64,000 bases of DNA from Streptomyces triculaminicus (GTDB taxonomy: Bacteria > Actinomycetota > Actinomycetes > Streptomycetales > Streptomycetaceae): assembly GCF_017349075.1 (NCBI RefSeq), contig NZ_JAFMOF010000003.1, positions 186,001 through 250,000 of the forward strand, written 5' to 3'. The stretch's first letter is position 1. Every line of letters starts with the position of its first letter. Shown piece by piece: positions 1 to 8,097 of the stretch. The position numbers were made by a program, and so were the translations under genes. The notes under the pieces are model-generated. The model worked only from the letters and a program-made list of their open reading frames with translations, was not told the DNA's origin and ran no database searches.

Positions 1-1853
1 GCGCGCCCTGGCCGAACGACCCCTCGACGACCGCCGCGATGCCGCAGCCGCCCCTCCCGGGCGCCGGCGCCATGCAGGGCGGCGCGCCCATGAACGGTGG
101 TGCCCCTGTTCCGGGCGGCGCCCCGGCGGCCGGCGTCGACGACTGGCCGGGCGCCTCCGGCGCGCCGGGCAACGCCTGGCCGAACGACCCGTCGACCACG
201 GGCGCCATGCCGCAGCCCCCGCTGCCCGGCGACCCGTCGACCACGGCCGCCACGCCCTGGTCCAACGACCCCTCCACCACCGCTGCCACCCCGTGGCCGA
301 ACGACCCCTCGACGACGGCCTCGATGCCGCAGCCGCCCGTCGACGACTGGCCGGTCACCCCGTCCGCGGGCGGCGGCCAGGCGGCCGGAGCGTCCGCTCC
401 CGGCGGCGCGCCCACCAAGCGCCGCCGCGGCGGCGACGACTGGCCGGGCGGCGCCCCCGCCGCGGGTGGTGCCGCTGCTCCGGGCGGCGACTCGGCGCAG
501 GCGAACGCCCGCGCCGCGGCCGCCCAGCAGTTCCCGCCGCCCACCATCGGCGGCATGCCCGCCGGCGGCGCGGCCTTCGCGCCCGGCCGTACGGACACTC
601 CGCGCGAGGGCACCCCCGTCGTCCGGAGCGGTGGCGGCCAGCCCGGCGCCAAGGGCAAGAAGAAGCGCGGCGCCAAGGCGCCCGCGCCCGCCGGCTCCCC
701 GCAGGCGTCCGGCGAGCGGCTGGTCAGCGGCGTACCGCCGGTGTCCCCGGCCGCCGGCCAGGTCCCCAAGCCGGGAGCGGACGGCGGCGCGCCGCGCGTG
801 CCCGTGCCCAAGCCGAAGCCGGGTCCGGCGGTCCCCAAGCCCCCGGCGGCGGCCACGGCTCCCAAGCCCCCGGCCAAGGGCGCCAAGGCCGCGAAGAGCG
901 CGCCCAAGAAGAAGGGCCGCAACAAGCTGGTGCTCCTGGGCGGCGGCCTCGTCGCCCTGGTCGGCGTCGCGTACGCGGCCGGGCTGCTGCTCGACCACGC
1001 GGACGTGCCCAACGGCACGACCGTGCTCGGCGTCGACATCGGCGGCACGTCCAAGGAACAGGCCGTCCAGAAGCTCGACTCCGCCCTCGGCAACCGGGCG
1101 ACCGCCCCGCTGAAGGTCTCCATCGGCGGCAAGACGGCCGACCTCAAGCCGTCCGTGGCGGGCCTGTCCATCGACACCCAGGCCACCGTGCGCGCGGCGG
1201 CGGTGAAGGACTACAACCCCGTCACCGTCCTCGGCTCGCTCGTCGGCGGCACGCGGACGGCCGAGCCGACCGTGACCGTGGACGAGGAGAAGGTGGCCGC
1301 CGCCCTCAAGACGCTGGCCGGCGAGAGCGGCGGTGCCAAGGAGGGGACGATCAAGTTCCAGCCGGGCAAGGCCGTGGCCGTGTACGGGCAGCCGTACGAG
1401 GGCATCGACGTCGACGGCTCGGTCAAGACGATCTCCAAGGCCTACCGCGACCGCGCGGCCACCGGCCAGGACAAGCCCGTCACGCTGGCCACCTCCGCGC
1501 AGCAGCCGAAGATCTCCAAGGCCGAGGTCGACCGGAAGATGAAGGAGTTCGCGGAGCCCGCGATGTCCGGTCTGGTCACGGTCCAGACCGACCCGGCGCA
1601 CAAGATCCAGTTCGGTCCGGACCGCTCGCTGCCGAAGATCCTCTCCGTCAAGGAGGTCAACGGCCAGCTCGTGGAGAACTACGACCTGGACGCGCTCAAG
1701 GAGCTGTACGGCGCCGCCTTCAACGGCGTGCTCATCCAGCGCGGCAGCGGCGAGAAGAAGCCGGTCATGCCGCAGGACGTCGCCAACGCCCTCAACAAGG
1801 CGCTGCGCGGCAAGACGCCGGCCGAGCGGGTCGGGGTCATCCCGCTGAGCTGA
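1..1853 (+). CDS. Membrane-anchored surface protein with Pro-rich repeats and PG_binding_4-like domain (5' partial)
   Basis: The reading frame is open from base 3 to the stop and the repeat pattern is already running at the window edge, so the true start lies upstream. The visible N-terminal ~290 residues are Pro/Ala/Gly-rich, with imperfect repeats built from PWPNDPSTT, MPQPPLPG and DDWPG, followed by a Lys/Pro-rich stretch (PKPKPGPAVPKPP, KSAPKKKGRNK). One membrane segment follows (LVLLGGGLVALVGVAYAAGLLL). The exported C-terminal ~280 residues (GTTVLGVDIGGTSKEQAVQKL onward) resemble the putative peptidoglycan-binding domain found N-terminal to VanW domains; no VanW domain is seen here. A cell-wall role with a cytoplasmic disordered tail is inferred. 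Confidence 0.75.
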   Translation, partial: APWPNDPSTTAAMPQPPLPGAGAMQGGAPMNGGAPVPGGAPAAGVDDWPGASGAPGNAWPNDPSTTGAMPQPPLPGDPSTTAATPWSNDPSTTAATPWPNDPSTTASMPQPPVDDWPVTPSAGGGQAAGASAPGGAPTKRRRGGDDWPGGAPAAGGAAAPGGDSAQANARAAAAQQFPPPTIGGMPAGGAAFAPGRTDTPREGTPVVRSGGGQPGAKGKKKRGAKAPAPAGSPQASGERLVSGVPPVSPAAGQVPKPGADGGAPRVPVPKPKPGPAVPKPPAAATAPKPPAKGAKAAKSAPKKKGRNKLVLLGGGLVALVGVAYAAGLLLDHADVPNGTTVLGVDIGGTSKEQAVQKLDSALGNRATAPLKVSIGGKTADLKPSVAGLSIDTQATVRAAAVKDYNPVTVLGSLVGGTRTAEPTVTVDEEKVAAALKTLAGESGGAKEGTIKFQPGKAVAVYGQPYEGIDVDGSVKTISKAYRDRAATGQDKPVTLATSAQQPKISKAEVDRKMKEFAEPAMSGLVTVQTDPAHKIQFGPDRSLPKILSVKEVNGQLVENYDLDALKELYGAAFNGVLIQRGSGEKKPVMPQDVANALNKALRGKTPAERVGVIPLS

Positions 1854-1875
1854 GCCGGGCCGTCCTTCCCCGTGT

Positions 1876-1907
1876 GAGCCCCCGTGTCCCTCGTGGCGCG
1901 GGGGCTC
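1876..1907. terminator. Probable transcription terminator hairpin
   Basis: GAGCCCCCG (1876-1884) pairs exactly with CGGGGGCTC (1899-1907) across a 14-base loop. It lies 23 bases after the stop of the surface-protein gene and before the ABC exporter operon. There is no U-tract, as is usual in Streptomyces. Confidence 0.5.
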
Positions 1908-1944
1908 CCGCGTACCCGGGGGCCTCACGGATGCCGGCCCACCC

Positions 1945-1958
1945 ATGACATCTGTCAT
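1945..1958. promoter_or_regulatory. Inverted repeat upstream of the ABC exporter/two-component operon
   Basis: ATGACA-TC-TGTCAT is a perfect 6-bp inverted repeat ending 58 bases before the chosen start of the ABC ATPase. A further half-site-like TGACA lies at about 1976-1980. The operon encodes its own NarL-family response regulator, so autoregulation at this site is a reasonable inference, not shown. Confidence 0.4.
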
Positions 1959-2016
1959 GGCGGGCTCACGACGGCTGACACTGCCGCCCGCGCCCCGTTC
2001 TCGCGATGATTTCCCC

Positions 2017-2976
2017 ATGACCACAACCGCTACCGCGATCACGGGGGACGGGCGGCATCGGACCGGCTCACCCGTGGTCAGCTTCGAGAACGTCAGCAAG
2101 AGCTACGGCACCGTGCGGGCCGTCTCCGGCCTGAACCTGGACCTGTACCCCGGCGAGACCGTCGCCCTGCTCGGCCCGAACGGCGCCGGCAAGTCCTCCA
2201 CCCTCGACCTGCTCCTGGGCCTGCGCAACCCCGACGCGGGCCGCGTCGAGGTCTTCGGCACCACGCCGCAGCAGGCCATCGAGCAGGGCAGGGTCGGCGC
2301 GATGCTGCAGTCCGGCGGGCTGATGGAGGACGTGAAGGTCCGCGAGCTGGTGAAGCTGGCCTGCGACCTGCACCGCAACGCGTACCCCTTCGAGCGCGTC
2401 ATGGAGCAGGCGGGCATCACCGAGATCGCCGACCGCATGGTCAACAAGCTCTCCGGCGGCCAGGAGCAGCGGGTGCGGTTCGCCATGGCCACGGCGGGGG
2501 CCAACGACCTGATCGTGCTCGACGAGCCGACGACCGGCATGGACGTCACGGCCCGCCAGGCGTTCTGGGGCGTGATGCGGGAGCAGGCGAACGAGGGCCG
2601 CGCGGTCCTGTTCGCCACCCACTACCTGGAGGAGGCCGACGCGATCGCGGACCGCGTGATCGTGCTGCACCGCGGCCGGGTGCTCGCGGACGGCTCCGCC
2701 GCCGAGATCAAGGCGAAGGCCGGCGCCCGCCGCATCGTCTTCGACCTCGAGGGGCACATCGGCGAGGCCGCCCTGCGCGAGCTGCCGTTCCTGGCCTCCC
2801 TGGAGATATCGGGCCGCACGGTCCGCATCCAGTCCCACGACGCCGACGCCACCGTGCACGCCCTGTACGGGCTCGGCCTCTACCCCCGCAACCTCGAGGT
2901 CGCGGGCCTGGGCCTGGAGCAGGCCTTCATCGCCATCACCGACGCCGCGGCCGCCGAGGAGGCGGTTTCCCGATGA
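2017..2976 (+). CDS. ABC transporter ATP-binding protein (exporter type)
   Basis: This is the nucleotide-binding subunit of an ABC-2 type exporter (drug/lipid DrrA/NatA class). Walker A GPNGAGKSS is at about residues 53-61, the signature LSGGQEQRVRFA is near residue 145, and the Walker B/D-loop is LIVLDEPTTGMD; the switch His is in FATHYLEEAD. ATG 2017 is preferred over upstream ATG 1945, because the earlier start lies inside the inverted repeat and adds 24 unconserved residues. It overlaps the permease gene by ATGA and heads a four-gene operon with a DesK/DesR-like pair, a common arrangement for sensing and exporting a membrane-active compound. The substrate is unknown. Confidence 0.88.
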   Translation: MTTTATAITGDGRHRTGSPVVSFENVSKSYGTVRAVSGLNLDLYPGETVALLGPNGAGKSSTLDLLLGLRNPDAGRVEVFGTTPQQAIEQGRVGAMLQSGGLMEDVKVRELVKLACDLHRNAYPFERVMEQAGITEIADRMVNKLSGGQEQRVRFAMATAGANDLIVLDEPTTGMDVTARQAFWGVMREQANEGRAVLFATHYLEEADAIADRVIVLHRGRVLADGSAAEIKAKAGARRIVFDLEGHIGEAALRELPFLASLEISGRTVRIQSHDADATVHALYGLGLYPRNLEVAGLGLEQAFIAITDAAAAEEAVSR

Positions 2977-3716
2977 ACACCCTGATCAAGCTGGAAATCA
3001 CGCGCACCCTGCGCAACAAGAAGTTCATGTTCTTCTCGGTGATCTATCCGGCGGCGCTCTATCTGATGATCGCGGGCGGCGCGAGCGCCACGGAGAAGGT
3101 CGGGAACACAGGCCTCACCCTGCCCCTGATCATGATGGTGTCGATGGCCTCCTTCGGCGCGATCACCGCCGTCCTGGTCGGCAACAGCGAGAAGATAGCC
3201 AAGGAGCGGGAGAAGGGCTGGGTGCGCCAGCTGCGCCTCACCTCGCTGCCCGGGCGCGGCTACGTCACGGCGAAGGTCGCCTCGGCCGCCGTGGTCTCGC
3301 TCCCGTCGATCCTGGCCGTGTTCGCCGTCGCCGCGATCGTCAAGGACGTGCGCTTCGACGCGGCGTGGCAGTGGCTCGCGCTCACGGCCGTGATCTGGGC
3401 CGGCAGCATCGTCTTCGCCGCGCTCGGCGTGGCCGTCGGCTACCTGGCCACGGGCGACGCCGTACGCCCCATCACCTTCATCATCTACTTCGGCCTGTCG
3501 ATGCTGGGCGGCCTGTGGATGCCGACGGCCGTCTTCCCGCAGTGGCTGCAGGACATCGCGGAGTGGGTGCCCACCCACGCCTACGCCGCGCTCGGCCAGG
3601 CCATCGAGCAGGGCGGCGCACCGCATCTGAAGGACGTGGCCATCATGGTCGCCTACCTCGCCCTGTTCGGCGGCGCGGCCGCGTGGCTGTACCGCAAGGA
3701 CACCCACAAGGCGTGA
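2973..3716 (+). CDS. ABC-2 type transporter permease
   Basis: This 247-residue integral membrane protein has about six hydrophobic segments, including FSVIYPAALYLMIAGGA, LPLIMMVSMASFGAITAVLVG, WLALTAVIWAGSIVFAALGVAVGYL and ITFIIYFGLSMLGGLWMPTAVF. It fits the ABC-2 membrane family that partners DrrA-type ATPases. The ATG overlaps the ATPase stop as ATGA, indicating translational coupling and a two-protein exporter. The palindrome TGACGTCA spans the stop and the following bases (3714-3721). Substrate cannot be deduced. Confidence 0.87.
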   Translation: MNTLIKLEITRTLRNKKFMFFSVIYPAALYLMIAGGASATEKVGNTGLTLPLIMMVSMASFGAITAVLVGNSEKIAKEREKGWVRQLRLTSLPGRGYVTAKVASAAVVSLPSILAVFAVAAIVKDVRFDAAWQWLALTAVIWAGSIVFAALGVAVGYLATGDAVRPITFIIYFGLSMLGGLWMPTAVFPQWLQDIAEWVPTHAYAALGQAIEQGGAPHLKDVAIMVAYLALFGGAAAWLYRKDTHKA

Positions 3717-3759
3717 CGTCATGTCATGGCCGCTGCCGGGTCCGGGGGAGACTACGAGG

Positions 3760-4959
3760 GTGAAGGAACACGGGGACCAGCAGGTGATGGGTGGCTTCAT
3801 CCAGGTCGGCAGGGCGCCGGAGGACTGGCGGCAGATGATCGCCAAGGGCTGCTGGACCTTCCTCTACATGTCCTACCTCTACTACGCGGTGGAGGACCTG
3901 ACCGAGGACCGGCACACGGCCGCGGTGACGGCCGTGGGGTGGGTGGCGCTGGTCTCCTTCGTCCTCGGCTACTTCTTCCTGGTCCTCGGCCCGCGCCCGG
4001 AGCACCTCGTCCCCTGGCGGAACCGCCTGCTGGGCGGGCTGTACGTGCTGGCGGTGACGCTGACGCTGACCCTCGGGCCGTCGTGGACGGTGCTCCTGGT
4101 CTACGTGTCCATCTCCAGCGGCGTCCAGCTGCCGCTGAAGTGGGGGCTGCGGGTCGTTCCGGCCATCGCGCTGACGGTGGCCGCGCTCGGCGTGCTGAAC
4201 GGGTTCGGCACGGCCGAGATGCTGCTGCTGGTCCTGCCCACGCTGCTGGGCGGCGGGGCGATGATGGCCGTCGTGCAGATGGGCCGCACGATGCGGGAGC
4301 TGCGCGAGGCCCGGGCCACGGTGGCGCACCTCGCCGCGAACGAGGAGCGGCTGCGGCTCGCCCGGGACCTGCACGACCTGCTGGGGCACTCGCTCTCGCT
4401 CATCACGCTCAAGAGCGAGCTGGCCGGGCGGATGCTGCCGGACAAGCCCGAGGCGGCGGCCCAGCAGGTCGCCGACATCGAGCGGGTGAGCCGGCAGGCG
4501 CTGGTGGACGTCCGGGAGGCGGTGAGCGGCTTCCGCCGCCCCACGCTGGACGCCGAGCTGGCCGGGGCGCGGACCGCCCTGGCCGCCGCCGGCATCGCCG
4601 CCGACCTGACCCGCGTCTCCGTAGGCCACGCCGACTCCGGCCACTCCGACTCCGGCCACGCCGACCTCGCTCCGGACGAGGAGGGGGCGCTGGCGTGGGC
4701 GCTGCGGGAGGCGGTGACCAACGTGGTGCGGCACAGCGGGGCGCGCCGCTGCGAGATCGCGGTCGAGGAGACGGGGGACGAGCTGTGCCTGACCGTCACC
4801 GACGACGGCCGGGGGCCCGGGGGCGCCCACGGCAACGGCCTGACCGGCCTCACCGAGCGCCTCGCCCTGGCCGACGGCCGACTGGAGACCGGGCCCGGGC
4901 CGCGCGCCGGGTTCCGCCTGCGGGCGTACGTACCGCTCTCACGACGGGTCGCGGCCTGA
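3760..4959 (+). CDS. Sensor histidine kinase, DesK/NarL-partner family
   Basis: The N-terminal half is a multi-spanning membrane sensor of about five helices. It is followed by a coiled linker (RELREARATVAHLAANEERLRLARDLHD) carrying the HisKA_3 phospho-acceptor histidine in RDLHDLLGHSLSL, and a C-terminal HATPase domain with N box LREAVTNVVRHSGA and G box VTDDGRGPGG. GTG 3760 is chosen because GGGGGAG sits 9 bases before it; ATG 3721 is in frame but lies right after the permease stop without a Shine-Dalgarno sequence. A 15-bp unit repeated three times (4624-4668) inserts GHADS/GHSDS/GHADL just before the ATP-binding domain. It likely controls the adjacent exporter. Confidence 0.88.
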   Translation: MKEHGDQQVMGGFIQVGRAPEDWRQMIAKGCWTFLYMSYLYYAVEDLTEDRHTAAVTAVGWVALVSFVLGYFFLVLGPRPEHLVPWRNRLLGGLYVLAVTLTLTLGPSWTVLLVYVSISSGVQLPLKWGLRVVPAIALTVAALGVLNGFGTAEMLLLVLPTLLGGGAMMAVVQMGRTMRELREARATVAHLAANEERLRLARDLHDLLGHSLSLITLKSELAGRMLPDKPEAAAQQVADIERVSRQALVDVREAVSGFRRPTLDAELAGARTALAAAGIAADLTRVSVGHADSGHSDSGHADLAPDEEGALAWALREAVTNVVRHSGARRCEIAVEETGDELCLTVTDDGRGPGGAHGNGLTGLTERLALADGRLETGPGPRAGFRLRAYVPLSRRVAA

Positions 4960-4975
4960 CCTCTACGCTGTCGGC

Positions 4976-5611
4976 GTGACCTCAGCACCGCCGCCCGCAG
5001 ATGCCGCCGTTCGTGTCCTCCTCGCCGAGGACCAGTCCATGGTCAGAGAGGCGCTGGCCGCGCTGCTCGGGCTGGAGGGCGACATCGACGTCGTCGCCCA
5101 GGTGGCCCGCGGCGACGAGGTCCTGGCCGCCGCCCGCGCCACCCCCGTCGACGTGGCCCTGCTGGACATCGAGATGCCGGGAATGACCGGGCTGGACGCG
5201 GCGGCCCTGCTGCGCCGGGAGCTGCCGTGCCTCAAGGTCGTGATCCTCACGACCTTCGGCCGGCCCGGCTATCTGCGCCGGGCCATGGAGTCCGGCGCGG
5301 ACGCGTTCCTGGTCAAGGACGCCCCGGCGGCCCAGCTGGCCGACGCGGTGCGCCGCGTGCTGCGCGGCGAGCGCGTCATCGACCCCACGCTCGCGGCCGC
5401 CGCGCTGGCCGAGGGCGCCAACCCCCTCACCGACCGCGAGCGCGCGGTCCTCGCGGCCTCCGCCGACGGTTCCACCAACGCCGAGCTGGCCGCCTCGCTG
5501 CACCTCTCGCACGGGACCGTGCGCAACTACCTCTCCACGGCGATCCAGAAGACGGGCGCCCGCAACCGCGCGGAGGCCGTACGGATCGCCCGGGACAAGG
5601 GCTGGCTCTGA
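4976..5611 (+). CDS. Response regulator, NarL/LuxR family (DesR-like)
   Basis: This 211-residue two-domain regulator has a receiver domain with acidic pocket AEDQS, phospho-acceptor Asp in ALLDIEMPGMTG and conserved Lys in FLVKDAP. The C-terminal LuxR-type helix-turn-helix runs from LTDRERAVLAASADGSTNAELAASL to KTGARNRAEAVRIARDKGWL, the ending typical of DesR-type proteins. GTG 4976 lies 17 bases after the kinase stop, so kinase and regulator are co-transcribed. The probable target is the upstream exporter promoter. Confidence 0.9.
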   Translation: MTSAPPPADAAVRVLLAEDQSMVREALAALLGLEGDIDVVAQVARGDEVLAAARATPVDVALLDIEMPGMTGLDAAALLRRELPCLKVVILTTFGRPGYLRRAMESGADAFLVKDAPAAQLADAVRRVLRGERVIDPTLAAAALAEGANPLTDRERAVLAASADGSTNAELAASLHLSHGTVRNYLSTAIQKTGARNRAEAVRIARDKGWL

Positions 5612-5633
5612 GCCGGCCGCGCCCGGGCGGTCC

Positions 5634-6473
5634 TCAGTTGAGCATGGCCCGCGCGGCGAGCGCCTGCTGGCGGACGGACTCGGCCGCCGCCGGCTCCACG
5701 GGGTCGATGACCGCCGCGTACTCCTCCAGCTCGCGGGCGCCGCGGACGAAGTCGCCACGCTCGACGAGGAGCTCGGCGCGTTCGTAGCGCAGCCGGGCCG
5801 GGTGGGTGGGGAGCAGCAGGGACAGCTCGACGGCCCACAGCTGGACGTCGCTGCGCTCGGGGCGGGCGGCGGCCCAGGCGCGGATGTTGTTCAGGACGCG
5901 CAGGACGATCTCCAGGGGCTCGGCCGGGGAGAACATCGACGGCGCCAGCGGTGCGCCCGTCGCGCCCGCGACGAGCAGGCCCGCCTCCTCCTCGGACAGC
6001 GTCCGGCCGCCGTCGAAGGGGTCGGCCAGGACGTGCCGGCCGGCCGGGTCGCCGAAGCCGACGACGAAGTGGCCCGGCAGCGCGACCCCGTACACGGGCG
6101 CGCCGGCCCGCCGGGCCACCTCCATCCACACCACCGACAGCAGGATCGGCAGGCCGCGCCGCCGCCTGAGGACCTCGGGGAGCAGCGAGGACTCCAGCCT
6201 GCGGTAGTCGGCCGGTGAGCCGTGGAAGCCGCAGCGCTCGCCGAGCAGCCCGGCGAGGGCCTCCGCCCAGCGCCGCGGCTCGGCGTGCCGCCCCAGCGCG
6301 GGCAGCAGCCCGGCCAGCCGGTCCAGCTCGATCTGGGCCGCGTCGATGTCCTCCTCGGGCAGCCCCGCGCCGGCCTCCGCGGCGACCATGAGGCACAGCA
6401 GCGCGAGGTCGGGCCGGTCCTCCCGGGCCGCCTGGGTGAAGTCCCGCCGTCGTCCGGTGATGTCGTCGTACAT
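5634..6473 (-). CDS. SirB1-like transglutaminase-fold protein with TPR-like C terminus
   Basis: The central region matches the SirB1/Transglut_core2 family: RCGFHGSPADYRRLESSLLPEVLRRRRGLPILLSVVWMEVARRAG, then GVALPGHFVVGFG with a His, and a downstream Asp (LADPFDGGRTLS). The C-terminal ~100 residues are helical and TPR-like (LNNIRAWAAARPERSDVQLWAVELSLLLPTHPARLRYERAELLVERGDF). The start is taken at ATG 6473 (MYDDITGRRRDF); an in-frame ATG at 6524 would add 17 residues. The gene converges on the response regulator with a 22-base gap. The family is widespread but its biochemical role is not established. Confidence 0.78.
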   Translation of the reverse strand: MYDDITGRRRDFTQAAREDRPDLALLCLMVAAEAGAGLPEEDIDAAQIELDRLAGLLPALGRHAEPRRWAEALAGLLGERCGFHGSPADYRRLESSLLPEVLRRRRGLPILLSVVWMEVARRAGAPVYGVALPGHFVVGFGDPAGRHVLADPFDGGRTLSEEEAGLLVAGATGAPLAPSMFSPAEPLEIVLRVLNNIRAWAAARPERSDVQLWAVELSLLLPTHPARLRYERAELLVERGDFVRGARELEEYAAVIDPVEPAAAESVRQQALAARAMLN

Positions 6474-6537
6474 GGGTGCCTCGTACCCGCTCGGGGCGGT
6501 GGCGCAGCCACCGCCGGTCTCCATGGTGCGACCGCGC

Positions 6538-7551
6538 TCACGGCCGGCGCAGCGGCTCGCGACGGTAGTGGTAGCCGTGGTGGGTGGTGAAGCCGAGCTC
6601 GTCGTAGAGGGCGGCCGCCGGGCCGTTGTCCGTCTCCACCTGCAGATACGCGGCCGAGGCGCCCTCGCTCAGGGCCTGCTCGGCGAGCCGGGCCATCACC
6701 AGGGTGCCCAGCCCCTCCCTCCGCCGTTCGGGGCGCACGTCCAGGGCCGCGAAGCCCGCCCAGCGCCCGTCGACGACACAGCGCCCTATGGCCGCCGGGT
6801 GCTCCTCGCCGGCCTCGCCGGGCACGGTCGCGAACCACACCGACGGCCCGCCCGTCAGCACCGCCGCCGCGTCCTCGCTCGCCGCGCCCGTACGCCCGTA
6901 CGCGGCCGTCCAGGCCTCGTCCGGCTCGCGGGTCAACCGCACCCGCCCCGTGTCGGCACCCGTATCGGCGATCGGGGCCAGCGCGGCGGTGCGCATCAGG
7001 GCGTGCCGCTCGGCGGCCCAGCCGCGCCGCTCCAGCTCGGCGTCCAGCAGCGCGTCCCGGTCCGGGTCACCCGTCGTGACCTGCACACACGCGCTCAGCC
7101 CGCGCTCGGCGTACCAGGCGGTCACCCGGTCCAGCGCGGCCGGCAGCGGCAGCCCGGGGTCGCCCAGGGGCAGCACCGAGTTGGCCCGGGCGGTGAAGCC
7201 GCCGGCCGCGCGCAGCGTCCAGTCGCCGAGCCGCTCGCTCTCGCGCGGCGGCCAGCCGCGGGAGGCGGTCTCCTGGAGCTCACGGAGCGTGGCGGCGGGG
7301 CCGCGGCGCCGGGCCGGCGTCATCGGCACGACCTTGCCGGCGACCAGCGTGGACTCCGGGATCTCGACGGTTTCGCCGTTCCGGCGTGTGATCCGCAGCA
7401 CACCGCCCTCCCAGGAGTCGAGCATGCCGACGGCGTCGGTGAAGCGTTCCGGCGACGTGCCGGAGGCGTTCAAGTGCCGTACGGAGACACGCTTGCCCAC
7501 GTCCGCGGCGTTGATCCGGACTTCCAGCCTTCCGCCCGTGGTGAATTCCAC
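6538..7551 (-). CDS. GNAT N-acetyltransferase (Rv0428c/CG3035-like)
   Basis: This 337-residue protein has an N-terminal small beta-domain (RLEVRINAADVGKRVSVRHLN ... EGGVLRITRRNGETVEIPESTLVAGKVVP) and a C-terminal GNAT fold. The acetyl-CoA-binding signature is RPERRREGLGTLVMARLAEQAL, followed by AAALYDELGFTTHHGYHYR. The two-part architecture resembles actinobacterial Rv0428c/CG3035 proteins, for which N-acetylglutamate synthase activity has been reported. The substrate here is inferred only. GTG 7551 is divergent from fdxA across 114 bases. Confidence 0.75.
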   Translation of the reverse strand: MEFTTGGRLEVRINAADVGKRVSVRHLNASGTSPERFTDAVGMLDSWEGGVLRITRRNGETVEIPESTLVAGKVVPMTPARRRGPAATLRELQETASRGWPPRESERLGDWTLRAAGGFTARANSVLPLGDPGLPLPAALDRVTAWYAERGLSACVQVTTGDPDRDALLDAELERRGWAAERHALMRTAALAPIADTGADTGRVRLTREPDEAWTAAYGRTGAASEDAAAVLTGGPSVWFATVPGEAGEEHPAAIGRCVVDGRWAGFAALDVRPERRREGLGTLVMARLAEQALSEGASAAYLQVETDNGPAAALYDELGFTTHHGYHYRREPLRRP

Positions 7552-7665
7552 AGCTCTGCCAGCCCCTCTTGTTCGTCATGTGCCCGGGGAGGGAGATACT
7601 AGGTGTGGGCATCGACGACGCCGCGCTCCCGCGCGAAATGAGCCCTACCGAGGAGGAACGACAGC

Positions 7666-7989
7666 GTGACCTACGTCATCGCGCAGCCTTGTGTCGACGT
7701 GAAGGACAAGGCGTGCATCGAGGAGTGCCCCGTCGACTGCATCTACGAGGGCTCCCGGTCCTTGTACATCCACCCGGACGAATGCGTCGACTGCGGTGCC
7801 TGTGAGCCGGTCTGCCCGGTCGAGGCCATCTTCTACGAGGACGACACTCCCGAGGAGTGGAAGGACTACTACAAGGCGAACGTCGAGTTCTTCGACGAGC
7901 TCGGCTCGCCCGGTGGTGCCTCGAAGCTGGGCCTGATCGAGCGCGACCACCCCTTCATCGCCGAGCTGCCGCCCCAGTCCGAAGGCTGA
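7666..7989 (+). CDS. fdxA: 7Fe ferredoxin (3Fe-4S/4Fe-4S)
   Basis: This 107-residue electron carrier has the cluster ligands of seven-iron ferredoxins: C9, C17, C21 and C25 in CVDVKDKACIEECPVDC, and C40, C43, C46 and C50 in CVDCGACEPVCP. A strong Shine-Dalgarno GAGGAGG (7650-7656) fixes GTG 7666. Such ferredoxins pass electrons to cytochromes P450 and reductases. The order ferredoxin-aminotransferase matches fdxC-Rv1178 of M. tuberculosis, so the pairing is an old actinobacterial one rather than a specific P450 context. A strong terminator follows at once. Confidence 0.95.
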   Translation: MTYVIAQPCVDVKDKACIEECPVDCIYEGSRSLYIHPDECVDCGACEPVCPVEAIFYEDDTPEEWKDYYKANVEFFDELGSPGGASKLGLIERDHPFIAELPPQSEG

Positions 7990-7996
7990 GCGGCAC

Positions 7997-8039
7997 CGCC
8001 GCGGCCCCGTACGGCCCTGAGCCGTACGGGGCCGCGGCG
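7997..8039. terminator. Strong terminator after fdxA
   Basis: A perfect 19-bp stem (7997-8015 with 8021-8039) encloses the 5-base loop CCTGA and is followed by T/C-rich sequence. It separates fdxA from dapC. Confidence 0.85.
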
Positions 8040-8097
8040 TTTCCCCACGCACCACGCACCACCCCTCCCTCACGCAAGAGAGCGAGCAGCGAGCACC

